From contig CAJNDS010001890.1 in the NCBI GenBank assembly GCA_905221605.1, positions 1,387,001 to 1,451,000 on the forward strand: 64,000 bases of DNA, given 5' to 3'. The notes below the pieces were generated by a model, which ran no database searches, was not told the origin of the DNA, and was given only the letters and a program-made list of their open reading frames with translations. Position 1 is the stretch's first letter. Each line of letters starts with the position of its first letter. This DNA is from Symbiodinium natans (lineage: Eukaryota > Sar > Dinophyceae > Suessiales > Symbiodiniaceae). This document shows positions 10,194 through 20,940 of this stretch, one piece after another. The position numbers and the translations under genes were made by a program.

Positions 10194-10348
10194 TCAATTT
10201 TAGCATTTACCGGGTGCTGCTTTTTGTGGGTCTGCTGGTGGTGACTGCTAGTAACATAGCACCAGAAATAGCACCAGAAATAGCACCAAAAATAGCACCA
10301 GAAACAGCACCAGAAATAGAACCAGAAAGAGCACCAGAAAGAGCCCTT
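10194..10348 (+). CDS. Exon: membrane anchor plus APEI repeats
   Basis: After acceptor aatcccag the frame encodes a hydrophobic segment YRVLLFVGLLVVTAS followed by about seven four-residue repeats of the type APEI, with variants APKI, APET, EPER and APER. This looks like a signal anchor with a Pro/Glu-rich stalk. The downstream end runs into a family D half-element. The minus strand is also open, so strand is inferred from the membrane segment and the acceptor. Confidence 0.4.
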
Positions 10349-10414
10349 TGTAGGGATTATAGTACCCCGTAGTATCATCCCTATCAAGGGCTGTTAGTAT
10401 AAGGGGGAACATCC
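10345..10414. mobile_element. Family D half-element
   Basis: Right half of family D: gggctgttagtataaggggg, then aacatcccc. The left terminal repeat is absent. Confidence 0.6.
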
Positions 10415-10474
10415 CCAGGCACAACCTTAGGGGTTTAGGGTTTAGGGTTTAGGGTTTAGGGTTTTAGGGTTTAG

Positions 10475-10559
10475 CGACATCCCTGAAACCTGGCAGCTAA
10501 GTTTGACAGGGCTGGGCATGGCAGTTCGGAAGGCATTTGTTTTCATTGAAACTGGTTGA
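10475..10559 (+). CDS. Terminal exon, unknown
   Basis: After ttag at the end of a TTTAGGG tract: DIPETWQLSLTGLGMAVRKA, then FVFIETG and TGA at 10557-10559. Confidence 0.45.
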
Positions 10560-10681
10560 ACACCCTAACACCAAACCTTAAAGCCCTAAATTCCCAAAAA
10601 ACCCTAGAAGCCTAAACCTGCAAGCCCGAAAACCCCTAAAACCCGAAGTTCTAACACCCTCCAGGCCCTAGTAACCCTCCC

Positions 10682-10757
10682 AGTCCTCACCTTACGGCAC
10701 TCGAACAGCCACGCTGTACAACGCTCTCTTGGCCTTGAAAAGTGTCAGAGTCGAGGG
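10682..10757 (+). CDS. Exon, unknown
   Basis: Frame YGTRTATLYNALLALKSVRV between telomere-like tracts. Helical composition. No family recognised. Confidence 0.4.
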
Positions 10758-10907
10758 TTTAGGGCTTGGACTATCCTAAAACCCTGGGCAGGGTTCAGAG
10801 TCAGGTGCGGGTTTGTCACATTTAGGCTTTGCCAAAAAGGGGAGCTTGGGGTTTTTCCAGGGTTCCTCAATTTTTTCTTAGCTCTCTTTAAAGAGTCTTA
10901 GCAGCAG

Positions 10908-11070
10908 AGCAGGGAACCTTCAACCATTTTTGGGTACCAGATTCCATATCTAATCCCAAAGGTGAACCTTGAGTTTTTTCAGGAAACTGGACAAGCTAAG
11001 CAATACAAGGAACGACCAGGGACAAAGTCACCAACCCCTCAAAACTACAACACACCCCTCCCCCCCCTCC
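10908..11070 (+). CDS. Exon without a start codon, unknown
   Basis: A continuous frame with no internal ATG reads EPSTIFGYQIPYLIPKVNLE, FFQETGQAKQYKERPG, then a Pro-rich end entering a poly-C run. The length of uninterrupted, non-repetitive frame is good evidence for coding. Confidence 0.5.
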
Positions 11071-11191
11071 CCCCCCCCCCCAAACCCCGGACCCTCTTTC
11101 ACTCCCAGAGCCCGCGAAGATAAGTGTGAAACCAGCTCATAGGGTTTAGGGTTAGGGTATAGGGTTTAGGCCCACACCCTAAGTCCCAAGA

Positions 11192-11269
11192 AGCCCAATT
11201 ACGAAGAACCTATTTCAGATAGATATCTCCTCTGTTCCCCAAAGAATGACACTCTGGAGGGGCCGAACG
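11192..11269 (+). CDS. Terminal exon, unknown
   Basis: Frame TKNLFQIDISSVPQRMTLWR and stop TGA at about 11269. Boundaries uncertain. Confidence 0.35.
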
Positions 11270-11512
11270 TGAAGCCTCCCAAAACCCAAACACCCGAAAC
11301 CCTAGGTTTAGGGTTTAGGGTTTAGGATGTGAACTTGAACCGCTTCAGGCCGGGATATGTACACCCCACAAGCCTGATGAAAAAAAAATAGCTTTCGGGT
11401 CTAGGGTGTAGGGTTTACCCTGAGGCCTAAACCCTAAACCCTAAACCGTAAAGCCCCAAACCCGAAAGCCCTAAACCCTATAAACCCTAACCCCAACGGG
11501 ACTCGGGGCGCC

Positions 11513-13207
11513 ATGACCCGCCGGCTTTGCGCGCTGGCCACGTCCCAGCTGCTGGTGCACGTCCGTGGGTCGGCGGGCGAGGCGTTGGTTTTTGTGGATT
11601 TGGAGGTTCATGGGGTCTTATTGCCCGGGGAATATATTTGGAGGTTAACCCCAATTGTAAGTCTACTTATAACCTACTTAGAGGACCTAGGGGGCTTGGG
11701 GGTTTACAAGTGCAGTTATAATTATTGGGGGAGAAAAGAACCCTGAACCTCCAAGTAGGGTCTCCGGCTTGTGGGCCCCTCGTCTCAAGGCTCCCCCTCT
11801 CCCTAACCCTAAACCCTAAGCCCTCAAGCCTCAACCCTCAACCCTAAACCCTAAACCCTAAACCCTCAGGCGACTCCGCTAATGTACGCCGCAAAGCACG
11901 GCTACAGGGAGGCGGTGCAGGCCCTGCTGGACCACCGGGCCGAGGTGTGGATTCAACATGGGGTTTAGGGTTTAGGGTTTAGGGTTTAGGGTTTAGGGCT
12001 AGGGTTTTGACGGCTCGAGCTCCCCCCCCCCCTCAGGTGGAGACGGAGGATGAGGACGGATTCACGCCGCTGATGTGGGCCGCCAGGTTTGGGCACCCAG
12101 AGGTGGTGGAGATTCTGCTGGAGCACGGGGCCCGAGTGGAGGCCTCGGAAACTGGGGTTTAGGGGTTTAGGGTTTAGGGCTAGGGTTTAGGGTGGGGTCA
12201 TAGGGTTTAGGGTTTAGGGTAAAAAAGATTCCGCGCCAATCCGAGGGATGCATGGCCAAAACATGTCCAAACCTGCCCACGAAGCCCTGGAGGCCCAAAC
12301 TCCTAAACCCTAAACCCTAAACCCTAAACCCTAAACCCTAAACCCTAAACCCTAAACCCTAAACCCCAAGCCCTGGAGGCCCAAAATCCAAGCGGCTGGA
12401 CCTCGCTGAGCCTGGCAGTGACCTTCGACCATCCGGAGGTCGCGCAGCGAGTTCGGGGTTTAGGGTTTAGGGTTTAGGGTTTAGGGTTTAGGGTTTAGGG
12501 TTTAGGGCTGATAGGGTTTAGGGTTGTTTACGGTTGTTTACGGTTTAGGGTTTGGGAACTAGGGTTTAGGGTTTGGGGTGCGAAAGTGCTACGCTACGCC
12601 TGTTGCAAAAAGGGTTTTAGGATGTAGGGTTATAGTTCCCCCCCCCACCCCGGTTCGTAGGGTTTGTAGGGGTTATAGGGTTAGGGCTTATAGGGTTTAT
12701 AGGGTTTCTAGGATTTGAAGGGCTTACAGGGTTGAGGGGTCCGAGAGGACGAGGGAAAGACGAGCTTTGCTGCAGCGCAGGGGGGGAGGGATCCGGACTC
12801 AACCTTTAGCCCACTGTGAAGAAGGCATGCAAAGGTCCTTAAGAACCAAAACCTGCAGAAGGCGAGCGGCAGAGGATGTATCCATGCACCCGCTTACATA
12901 TTCTACAAAGGGGGGGGGGGGGGGGGGGGGGCGGTTTCAGAAGATACAGCTTCCAGCAAGATAATCAACCCTAAACCCAAACCCTACACCCTAAACCCTG
13001 AACCCTGAACCAAACCCTAACCCTACACCCTACACCCTAAACCCTAAACCCTAAACCCTAAACCCTAAACCCTAAACCCTATAACCCCAGACCCTATAAC
13101 CCTATAAACAGGTGGTCCATGCCCTTCTTCGGGCCGACGCCCTGGACGACCCCTGGGTCGTAGACGCCCACACCGGCGCGCCTCTCTGGACGGAATCTGC
13201 GCTGTGA
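11513..13207 (+). CDS. Ankyrin-repeat protein, five exons
   Basis: Start ATG 11513 (MTRRLCALATSQLLVHVRGS). Exon 2 11870-11944 reads TPLMYAAKHGYREAVQALL. Exon 3 12037 to about 12152 reads GFTPLMWAARFGHPEVVEIL with ELLEHGA-type closure. Exon 4 12393-12450 reads GWTSLSLAVTFDHPEVAQ. Exon 5 13112-13207 reads VVHALLRADALDDPWVVDAH and ends in TGA. Each of exons 2-4 is one ankyrin repeat (TPLMxAAxxGHxEVVxxLL), a known protein-binding fold. Splice choices restore the ankyrin register: donor gag|gtgtgg, acceptors CAG or AAG. Intron 1 holds a family A element. Intron 2 is 92 nt of TTTAGGG plus poly-C. Introns 3 and 4 begin with G-rich tracts and contain or end with C-rich tracts. The protein is short (about 125 residues), so further upstream exons are possible. 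Binding partner unknown. Confidence 0.75.
11599..11756. mobile_element. Family A element in ankyrin intron 1
   Basis: The left arm tttggaggttcatgggg mirrors the right arm ccctgaacctccaagta. AT-rich interior with two ttataacctact-like segments. Confidence 0.75.
12282..12385. repeat. 18-bp duplication flanking a CCCTAAA tract in intron 3
   Basis: aagccctggaggcccaaa occurs at 12282-12299 and again, identical, at 12368-12385. About nine CCCTAAA units lie exactly between. This has the form of a target duplication around a telomere-repeat insertion. Confidence 0.9.
12905..12932 (+). repeat. Poly-G run
   Basis: About 21 consecutive G. One of many homopolymeric G or C runs in the window. Confidence 0.95.
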
Positions 13208-13515
13208 TCATTAGGGTTTAGGGTTTAGGGTTTAGGGTTTAGGGTTTAGGGTATAGGGTTCAGAGTTTAGGGATTAGGGTTTAGGGTTTGGGGTGGGGTG
13301 CAGGGTGTAGGGGGTAGGGTTTATGAAAGATGTTCGTTCCAAATCAAGAGTGAGCACTCTCATGATGCAGCGAGGGCTTCTTGTATTTAGCCCATAGGGA
13401 GAGGGAGAGACCGAGACATCAATAAACAAAGAAAAACACCAAGATTGATCATGCACAAGACAGAGGGGAAGAGATAAAAACTAGAGATGGAGATAAAGCA
13501 GCTGAAAGAGAAAGA

Positions 13516-13622
13516 AGGTCCCTAAACCCTAAACCCTAAACCCTAAACCCTAAACCCTAAACCCTAAACCCTAAACCCTAAACCCTAAACCCTAAACCCT
13601 AAACCCTAAACCCTAAACCCTA
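13516..13622 (-). repeat. CCCTAAA tract, about 15 units
   Basis: Perfect tandem. It ends about 35 bp before a polypyrimidine-CAG acceptor (ctgtctttctctcag) of the exon at 13658. Confidence 0.95.
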
Positions 13623-13657
13623 GCTGTAGTGCCTGGGCTTCCTGTCTTTCTCTCAGG

Positions 13658-16372
13658 AGATTCACAACGAAACCTTGCGGAGCTGGTGGCAGGCACAGAT
13701 GAGTACCTCAAGCCCTATACACCCCTAAACCCTTAAACCCTATAAACCCTATAAACCCGAAAAACCCCTAAACCCCTAAACCTTATGAGCCCTAAACCCT
13801 AAACCCCTAAGCCCCTAAACCCTGAAGCAGGCGCGGACGGGTACCCCAAGCCCTACAAACGCTAAACCCCTAATTAAACCCCGAAACCCCCTAAACCCCC
13901 TAAACCCCTAAACCTTAGCCTAAACCCTAAACCCCCCAAAACCCCTATAAACCCCCTAAAACCCCCTAAACCCTAAACCCTAAACCCTAAACCCCCCAAA
14001 AACTCCCTAAACCCCCTAAACCCCCTAATAAACCCCTAAAACCCCTATAAACCCCCTACAAACCCCCTGCAAACCCCCCTCTAAATCCCTAAAACCCTGA
14101 AGCGAAGGCGCAGATGAGCACTTCAAGCCTGGCCTTGCAGAGCCTCCATCCCCCTTGGGACTTCTTTTACATGTTTGTTTATATAAAGCCCAAGAGGATA
14201 TTAGGAAATATATTTTTTGTTTATATAAAATCCTCTTAAAAAAATATGGTTTTTTTTCATGAGGTTCTAAGTGGGGGTATAGGAGCCTCCGGCGCTGGGA
14301 GACCTACGCCGCCTTCGGCGGCGGCATGGCGGCGGCCGCCGCCTTCGTCGCGGCGCAGCGCGGCATCGACCCGGAGCATGCCCACCACCCTTTCTTGGAG
14401 GCTCATCTTTGGGAGTACGAATAGAAGTAGGGTTTAGGGTTTAGGGTTTAGGGTTTAGGGTTTAGGGTTTAGGGTTTAGGGTTAGGGTTCTCGGAGGCTC
14501 ACTTGGGTACTAATATAAGTAGGGCCTGACAGTAGGGTGACTATGGTTAGAAACTTATTCAGGCTACTTGGAACCCTACTCAAAAGTACCCGACATGAAC
14601 CTCCAAGCAGCCCTAAATCCTAAATGCAGTACCTAGAATACTGAAACCTCCTTCTTGTGGGGGTGGGGAAGGGCTATAACCCTACCTATAAGTACCCTGA
14701 ACCCTAAACCCTGTAAACCCTAAACCCTCAACCCTAAACCCTAAACACCCTAAACCCTAAACCCTAAACCCTAAACCCTAAACCCTAAACCCTAAACCTT
14801 CAGGATGACTTCCACCAGGGGGCGCGGCTCATGGTGGCCAAGGCACTCCAGCCGACCACCCGGTCCGCGCTGCTCAAGGCATTCCGGGTCCTCGAGGTCT
14901 ACAGCAACGTGGTGCCCTCTTGGGTTTAGGGGGTTTGGGGGTTTGGGGGTTTGGGGTTTAGGGTTTAGGGGTTTAGGGGTTTAGGGTTTAGGGTTTAGGG
15001 CTTAGGGACCAAAAGAACCCCCAAAATTTAAATTTGGGGTCATAATACCCTATGCTGATATGTAATTCCTTTTTTTGGTATAGTAGGTACCCTATACTAT
15101 TACAAAAGGAGGCGTACAGCAGTGCCCTTTTGGGGACCATTATAGGGAGTGTAGGGTTTGGGATTTCTGGTTTACAGGGTTTTAGGTTTTTTCGGGTTTT
15201 AGCGTTTGGGGCCACATGGGAGCTTTCCGAATTATAAGGGGGGGACCCCTCAGTATAGATGCCCAACAAGCAGCAGGGTTCCCCCTTGAAATAGGGACCC
15301 CATTAAGGTACCCCCACGCCCCCCCCCCCCCCCCCCCCGCCCCTTTCCGGAAACACCCAAATGAACCCCAACATTGGGGTCGAATATTCTATGCTACTAC
15401 ATAATTCCTATTCGGGCATGTGAGCCACGAACCCTTCTATGGGTTCATTTAGGTCCCCCCCCCCCCGTCACCCCAGGTGTTCGTTTTTGGCACGATGATG
15501 CTGCAGAAGTGGTGGGTCTTCTTTTTGCCAGTGACCTTTGCGGCCTATTGGGGCCCTGCTGTGTGTCAGTGGCTCATGGGGACCAAATGAACCCTAAAAG
15601 GGATTTTGGTGCATACTACCTTACCTTGAGAACCCAAAACCTACTTTGTTGTAAGTTACTACTATGACACCCCTTATCGGATTCTTGGGTAACCTTCAAA
15701 AAAGTATGTGTTCTTAACGTAGTAGGAATTATAGTGGTATAGGCGGGCCCAATTTTATGGTTCATTAGGAATTAAAGTGTGGTATAGGGGTCATATACCC
15801 TATAACACTATAACGCCTACTAAGGCACTATGAACCAGAACCCTAAACCCCAAACCTTAGCCCTAAACCCTAAACCCTAAACTCTAAACCCTTTAAGGTA
15901 TCATTGGGTCCCCGAGGTGGCCCCTGTCCAAGTTGCATCGGAGCCCAGCGCTGGCCTTTGCCGTGCGGGGCCCGGGCAGTGCCTTGGTGGGGTTTAGGGT
16001 TTAGGGTTTGGGGTTTGGGGTTTGGGGTTTGGGGTTTGGGGTTGGGGTTTGGGGTTTGGGGTTTGGGTTTTGGGGCTTGGGGCTTGGGGCTTGGGGTTTG
16101 GGGTTTGGGGTTTGGGGTTTACAGGGTTCAGGGTTGAGGGTTTAGGGTTTAGGGATACTTTTTACATTTTGGAGCTTAAGGGGGTTAATTATATTTTCCG
16201 TATATGATCGATCCCTAAACCCTAAACCCTGATCATATTTAGGAATATTTTTTCAGGGGGTTTGAAGAGGGACCCAAAGGTGTCGTCTTCGCCCTCCTCC
16301 GCCTGGCGGCGCTGTTTGGACTCTGGATTAGCAGCTGGGCCCCCGCAAACCCCCTCCTCGGGCAGTCGGGTC
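13658..16372 (+). CDS. Exon cluster, possible multi-pass membrane protein
   Basis: Successive + strand exons with acceptors: 13658 (EIHNETLRSWWQAQ), about 14283-14400 (WETYAAFGGGMAAAAAFVAA), 14804-14922 (DDFHQGARLMVAKAL, then SALLKAFRVLEVYSNVVPS), 15477-15590 (FGTMMLQKWWVFFLPVTFAA, a membrane segment, open to a TGA at 15588), about 15905-15990 (PRWPLSKLHRSPALAFAV) and about 16262-16372 (GVVFALLRLAALFGLWISSW, a membrane segment). Telomeric tracts, a family A and a family E element lie between. Two hydrophobic segments suggest a membrane protein. Whether all exons belong to one gene is unproven, and no family is recognised. Confidence 0.45.
13690..14131. repeat. Three copies of an exon-edge motif separated by telomeric tracts
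   Basis: gcaggcacagatgagtacct (about 13689), gcaggcgcggacgggtaccc (about 13827) and aggcgcagatgagcacttca (about 14106), each followed by caag-cc. Variant CCCTAAAC repeats fill the two gaps. Confidence 0.75.
14149..14282. mobile_element. Family E element
   Basis: Begins catcccccttgggac, has a central tttatataaagcccaagagg, and ends tgaggttctaag plus gggggtatag. The terminal TATAG provides the AG before an open frame. Partly duplicated internally. Confidence 0.7.
14490..14607. mobile_element. Family A element
   Basis: The left arm ctcggaggctcacttgggta mirrors the right arm gtacccgacatgaacctcca. It directly follows a TTTAGGG tract. Confidence 0.7.
16004..16131 (+). repeat. TTTGGGG variant tract
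   Basis: Homogenised TTTGGGG and CTTGGGG variants of the telomere unit. Confidence 0.9.
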
Positions 16373-16451
16373 GCAAGATCGTCGTAATTTGTTGAATTTA
16401 AGCTGTATTAAGAAAAATTGACAAAGGCCCCGAAACCCTAAACCCCTAAAC

Positions 16452-16564
16452 CCTAAGCCCTAAGCCCTAAACCCTAAACCCTAAACCCTAAACCCTAAAC
16501 CCTAAACCCTAAACCCTAAACCCTAAACCCTAAACCCTAAACCCTAAACCCTAAACCCTAAACC
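16452..16564 (-). repeat. CCCTAAA tract, about 15 units
   Basis: It ends in cccaggcag, a possible acceptor for a short open segment (16569-16630, AEVELGMGGAVPAPGVA). Confidence 0.95.
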
Positions 16565-16628
16565 CAGGCAGGTGATGCTGAAGTGGAGCTCGGCATGGGC
16601 GGAGCAGTCCCTGCTCCAGGAGTTGCCT

Positions 16629-16756
16629 CTATATCCCTCTTGGGAATTATTTTATGTTTTTGGGTTTTGGGGTTTAGGGTTTAGGGTTTAGGGTTTAAGG
16701 TTTAGGGTTTAGGGTCTTTAAAATACTGTTTTTGTTAAGGTTCTAAGGGCAGTATA
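16629..16756. mobile_element. Family E element interrupted by a TTTAGGG tract
   Basis: Left part tatatccctcttgggaatta and right part ctttaaaatactgtttttg plus aaggttctaagg match family E copies at 27028 and 28037. Where those copies have a short catataaaacccaagagg segment, this copy has about eight telomere-type units. Confidence 0.8.
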
Positions 16757-16804
16757 GGCCGGTCGACAGGGTGAACCTCAGCAGTGCGCAGGACTTTGGG
16801 GTGG

Positions 16805-16930
16805 GAGGGGTGGGGTTTAGGGTTCAGGGTTTAGGGTTAGGGTTTAGGGTTTAGGGTTTAGGGTTTAGGGTTTAGGGTTTAGGGTTTAGGGTTTAGGGTT
16901 TAGGGTTTAGGGTTTAGGGTTTAGGGTTAG
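16805..16930 (+). repeat. TTTAGGG tract, about 17 units
   Basis: Longest G-rich tandem in this part of the window. No exon adjoins it clearly. Confidence 0.95.
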
Positions 16931-17147
16931 TAATTGAGGGTTTGGGTTTAGGGTTTAGGCTGTCGGGTTGAGGGTCCTAAACTCACTCGACGAGGACCCC
17001 CAAAGGCTTCCACACTACTGGTGGGGTTGTTTGGGCATTGGGGACTATAATAACACTAAACCCTAAACCCTAAACCCTAAACCCTAAACCCTAAACCCTA
17101 AACCCTAAATTAGGGTTTCATGGCCTGGAGTTCCTCATCCATAGATC

Positions 17148-17248
17148 GGGATGTTCCCCCCTACACTACTAACAGTCCTTAATAAGATAATAGTACCCCC
17201 CCTATTAGAATCCCTAGCAAGGACTGTTTGAAGAGGGGGAACATCCCA
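17148..17248. mobile_element. Family D element
   Basis: The left end gggatgttcccccctacact mirrors the right end gaagagggggaacatccc. Internal arms acagtccttaataagat and agcaaggactgt pair. Confidence 0.8.
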
Positions 17249-17640
17249 ACCCTGAACCCTAAACCCTAAAACCTAAAGTTTAGGGGCAACAAATCCAAGT
17301 TTAGGGGCAACAAATCCATGGATCTCAAAGAAGACAAAGATCCTTGAGCACTTTGCTCCGGCTTGGGGGTAGGGTTTAGGGTTTAGGGTTTAGGGTTTGG
17401 GGTTTGGGGTTTAGGGTTTAGGGTTTAGGGTTTAGTGAATGGCCATCCACTTCCTCACACTTGTTGCGTCTGAAGCCCTGAACCCTCACCCCTAAACCCT
17501 CTAAACCCTCTAAACCCTCTAAACCCTCCCTCTAAACCCTCTAAACCCTAAACCCTATAAACCCTACAAACCCTACCCCCTAAACCCTATAAATCCTAAA
17601 CCCTATAGACCCTAAAACCCTAAACCTAACAGGATGTCCT

Positions 17641-17735
17641 CTCCCCGCTCCATCTCAACGCCACAGCAACGCAAGGGACCGCGGCTACGTTCTTGGGGAG
17701 GCTCAAGCTGTTGCGAACGTTTCCCAGATGGGGCA
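17641..17735 (+). CDS. Exon, unknown
   Basis: After a C-rich tract ending aacag: VLSPLHLNATATQGTAATFL, then GRLKLLRTFPRWG. Confidence 0.4.
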
Positions 17736-18195
17736 TATGAGGGCTTTTAGGGTTTAGGGTTTATGGGGTTTATATGGTTTATAGGGTTTAGGGCTTAGGG
17801 TTTGGGGTTTAGGGCAAGGGTTTTGGGGATTTATGGGCTTCAGGGTTGAAGAGTGTGTTAACCCCCGTTTCTTGCCCCAAAAATGTGGGTTAGGCCAGAT
17901 GGCCTCCGAAAAAACCCTAAACCTGAACCCAATCCCAATCCATACAATCTCCTCGCACCCACCCCAGATTTAGAGGGAGGTAGTAAGAGTTCCTCAAAGC
18001 TGGTGGGCTCTGGCCTAGGGTTTAGGGTTTAGGGTTTAGGGTTTAGGGTTTTTGTGTTTGGGGGCTCAGGCGTTTCGGCATTTGGGGTTTAGGGTTCATA
18101 GGGATTAGGGCGTAGCCGGGGAGCCCTGCTGTAAAAAAGGGAATGTAGGGCAGCAGGGGCAAAACACAAAAACAGTGCACTCATCTCAGCAGCAG

Positions 18196-18312
18196 TTTGG
18201 ACCTCTACTTCTTCATGACCTTCTTCCTTTATCTGACGATCGTGCTCCTGGCCGCCTATGTCGCCTCGCTCCTGTGCCATCTGGTCAAAACTGCCAGGCC
18301 GGGCGAGATATT
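18196..18312 (+). CDS. Exon encoding a membrane segment
   Basis: Acceptor agcagcag, then LDLYFFMTFFLYLTIVLLAA and YVASLLCHLVKTARPGE. This is a strong hydrophobic helix with basic flank. It may belong to the membrane-protein cluster upstream (13658-16372), but linkage is unproven. Confidence 0.5.
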
Positions 18313-18797
18313 GGGGGTTTCAACTAGCGCTTGGGGGTTGCAGCCCTGAAGCCCTGAGACGATCTGAAAGTTTAGGTCCCCGTAAGTATGGCTGAAGGGG
18401 CAAAAAGGAGGAGCCCATAACCATGCTTTCAAGCGGCCCAGAACGCCCCAAATGTCTGCCAGGCAGCACACCCTTCACTCGCAGGCCCGTGCCTAAGCTT
18501 TGATGAGTCTTGGGCTTGGGGTTTAGGGTTTAGGGTTTAGGGTTTAGGGTTTAGGGTTTAGGGTTTAGGGTTTAGGGTTTCGGGTTTCGGGTTTAGGGTT
18601 TAGGGTTTTGGGTCTAAATTTGCTCTAAGAGCCCTGGACCACTGGAGCGAAACATCAGCAAAGACCTTAAAGAGCAGCTTTGAAATGCCACCCTCAGTTC
18701 TTTTAAGCAGAAACCCGAGTTTCGATTTCTTCGAACCCCAACCCCCCAAACCCCAACTCCCCCCCCCCCCCCCCCCCAACACCCTAACTTCCCCCCA

Positions 18798-19160
18798 GGC
18801 TGCGGTGGAGTCCTTAGCCTCGGACAGCGAAACGGCCGACATGGTCCGCCGCGTGCTTGGAGAAAGCCCGGACGATGACGAAGCTGGGTTTGGGGTTTAG
18901 GGTTTAGGTATGGGGGTTTAGGGTTGTAGGGTTCGGGGTTTGGGGTTTGGGGTTTGGGGTTTAGGGTTTAGGATTGGGGTTTAAGGTCTGGGGTCTAGGG
19001 TCTAGGATTTTCGGGCTCTTCTCTTACAACTTGAAATAAGTCACGTTGCTCTAGAAACCCTAAACCCTAAAGCCGAAGTCTTTGGTGAGCTCTGTAAAGG
19101 AAGAACCAAGGAATGGCCAGAGGAGGTGGTGCCGGAGGACAAAGATCAGACTTTTGGGTT
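18798..19160 (+). CDS. Two exons, acidic unknown protein
   Basis: 18800-18890, after ttccccccag, reads AAVESLASDSETADMVRRVL, then GESPDDDEAG, and meets a TTTGGGG/TTTAGGG tract. 19072-19160 reads AEVFGELCKGRTKEWPEEVV and PEDKDQTFG before the next G-rich tract. Poly-C (18761-18778) may serve as polypyrimidine tract. Confidence 0.45.
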
Positions 19161-19587
19161 TGGGGTTTTGGGTTTAGGGTTTAGGGTTTAGGGTTAGGGG
19201 TTAGGGGTTAGGGTTTGGGGGTGTTTGGAGTTTATGATTTTTGGGTTTGGGGGTTGGGGTTCAGGATTTGGGGGTTTAGGGTCTTGGGGTTGAGGGCTTA
19301 TGAGCTTTTAGGACTTAGGGGTTTTGGGTTTGGGGGTCGGGGTTGTTTGGGTTTGGGTTTAGGGGGTTTCTAAAGTGCTTCGTTGCGGTAGGGGTGGGGG
19401 GGAGGAGAGCTCCAGAATGCAACTTTAGATTTGTAGTTGTTTGTTTTCGTTGTCGTCATTACCTTGATTTTTGGATTTCATTCATGCTAGTGTTATTACT
19501 GGTCTAAGTGTCTCTATGAGTTTTTATCAATGAAATATTTCTTTGAGGAGGGGTGGTGGGGTGGCAGTCGGGATGTCGGGTTCCGTG

Positions 19588-19660
19588 AACCAACGACGAA
19601 AAGGAGGCCTGCAACATGAGCCTGGACAGCGTCTACGCCAGGCTGCCTCGAAATCAATAA
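19588..19660 (+). CDS. Terminal exon, unknown
   Basis: TNDEKEACNMSLDSVYARLP, then RNQ and TAA at 19658-19660. Another frame is also open across it. An open segment at 19999-20065 (MCLYLMDMLLEPSLCQ) and one at about 20275-20345 (LKDLNTIYTLTASRNF) may be further exons. Confidence 0.35.
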
Positions 19661-20828
19661 TGTGATGGGTCCTTCTTTTCATGGTTGTGCTTAGGGTTAG
19701 GGTTTTGATGTTGGGGGATCCTTCTTTTCAGGGTTGAGGGTGTTGGGCTAGGGTTCAGGGTTGGGGGGGTGTACAAGACATGCCAGGACACAAGAGGGCC
19801 GAATTCTGCTCGTAAACACGTGAAGCCGTGGTGCGCTACATTCTTACTAAGGCCTTACTGCACCCAAGGTCTACCGGAAGCTTATCCCCCCGTCCCCTGT
19901 CCATGAGCTCTATAAGCCCCCCAACCCTATAAGCCCTAAACCCTATAAACCCTCATTAAACCCGAAGCCAAACACTTGCCGGCCCAGAATCAGGATGTGC
20001 CTGTACCTCATGGACATGCTTCTGGAGCCTAGTCTGTGCCAGTCAAGGGCTTGAAGTTTGGGGTTTATAGGGCTTAGGGCTGTGTAGGGTTTTGAGGGTT
20101 TACAGGGTTTAGGGCCGTTTGGGGTTCAGGGTTTAGGTTTTGTCGGGTGTGCCGGGTGTGGGCTAGGCTTCTCGGGACTCTTTGGTCACTTTCGTTGGTG
20201 AGCTTGAGCCACGCTGATGACTTCATGCAATGTTGGTGGCCAGCGCCCTAAACCCGCCCTAAACCCTAAACCGCCCCTGAAGGATTTGAATACCATCTAC
20301 ACGTTGACCGCCTCGAGAAACTTCAAGCTCCTGGGCCGTTTAGGAGTTCAGGGGTGTAGAGTCTACAAACCCTCAACCCTAAACCTTAAACCCTAAAGTG
20401 TAGTTGCTTCAAAGTGCACATGGCCATGGGGCTGAGAGGTCGTAGCTGTACCCAAACCCGCCAAACCCCCCTTCCCCCTTCACTCCTCCCGCCCGAAGAG
20501 TTCTACAACCATAGGCCCTATTTGTAAAGCCTAAACCCTATACACCTTAAACACTGAAACTTCGTTAGCTTTCTTGCCTGCAGTGTCGAAACCTGATGCC
20601 CCAAAACCCCCAAACAGCTCCCTATAAGTCGGCAACGACTTTTTCATAATGCCTCCCTAAACCAAAAGTTGGAGATGTGGTCTTTGCCACAGCGGGAATT
20701 GGATCATTGCCTGCCAGTCCATCCCAAGGTTCGCCTTCGCACTGACGGCCATCGTCTTCCGTACAGTCTTTCAGGACAGGGTGGTAGGGTTTGGGGTTTA
20801 GGGTTTAGGGCCCCAAAATTAACTCTCG

Positions 20829-20940
20829 GTAGCTGAGCGAGCACACTTTACACTTTTTGGGATACTATAATCATCTATAATCCCCTATAGAACTGAAAGT
20901 ATACACTTTATTGGGGCTTATGAACTCAGCAACTAAGGTA
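20829..20940. mobile_element. Family I element, uninterrupted copy
   Basis: From agctgagcgagcacacttta to aactcagcaactaagg. Matches the copy at 26696-26914 except that it lacks the family C insertion there. Confidence 0.75.
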
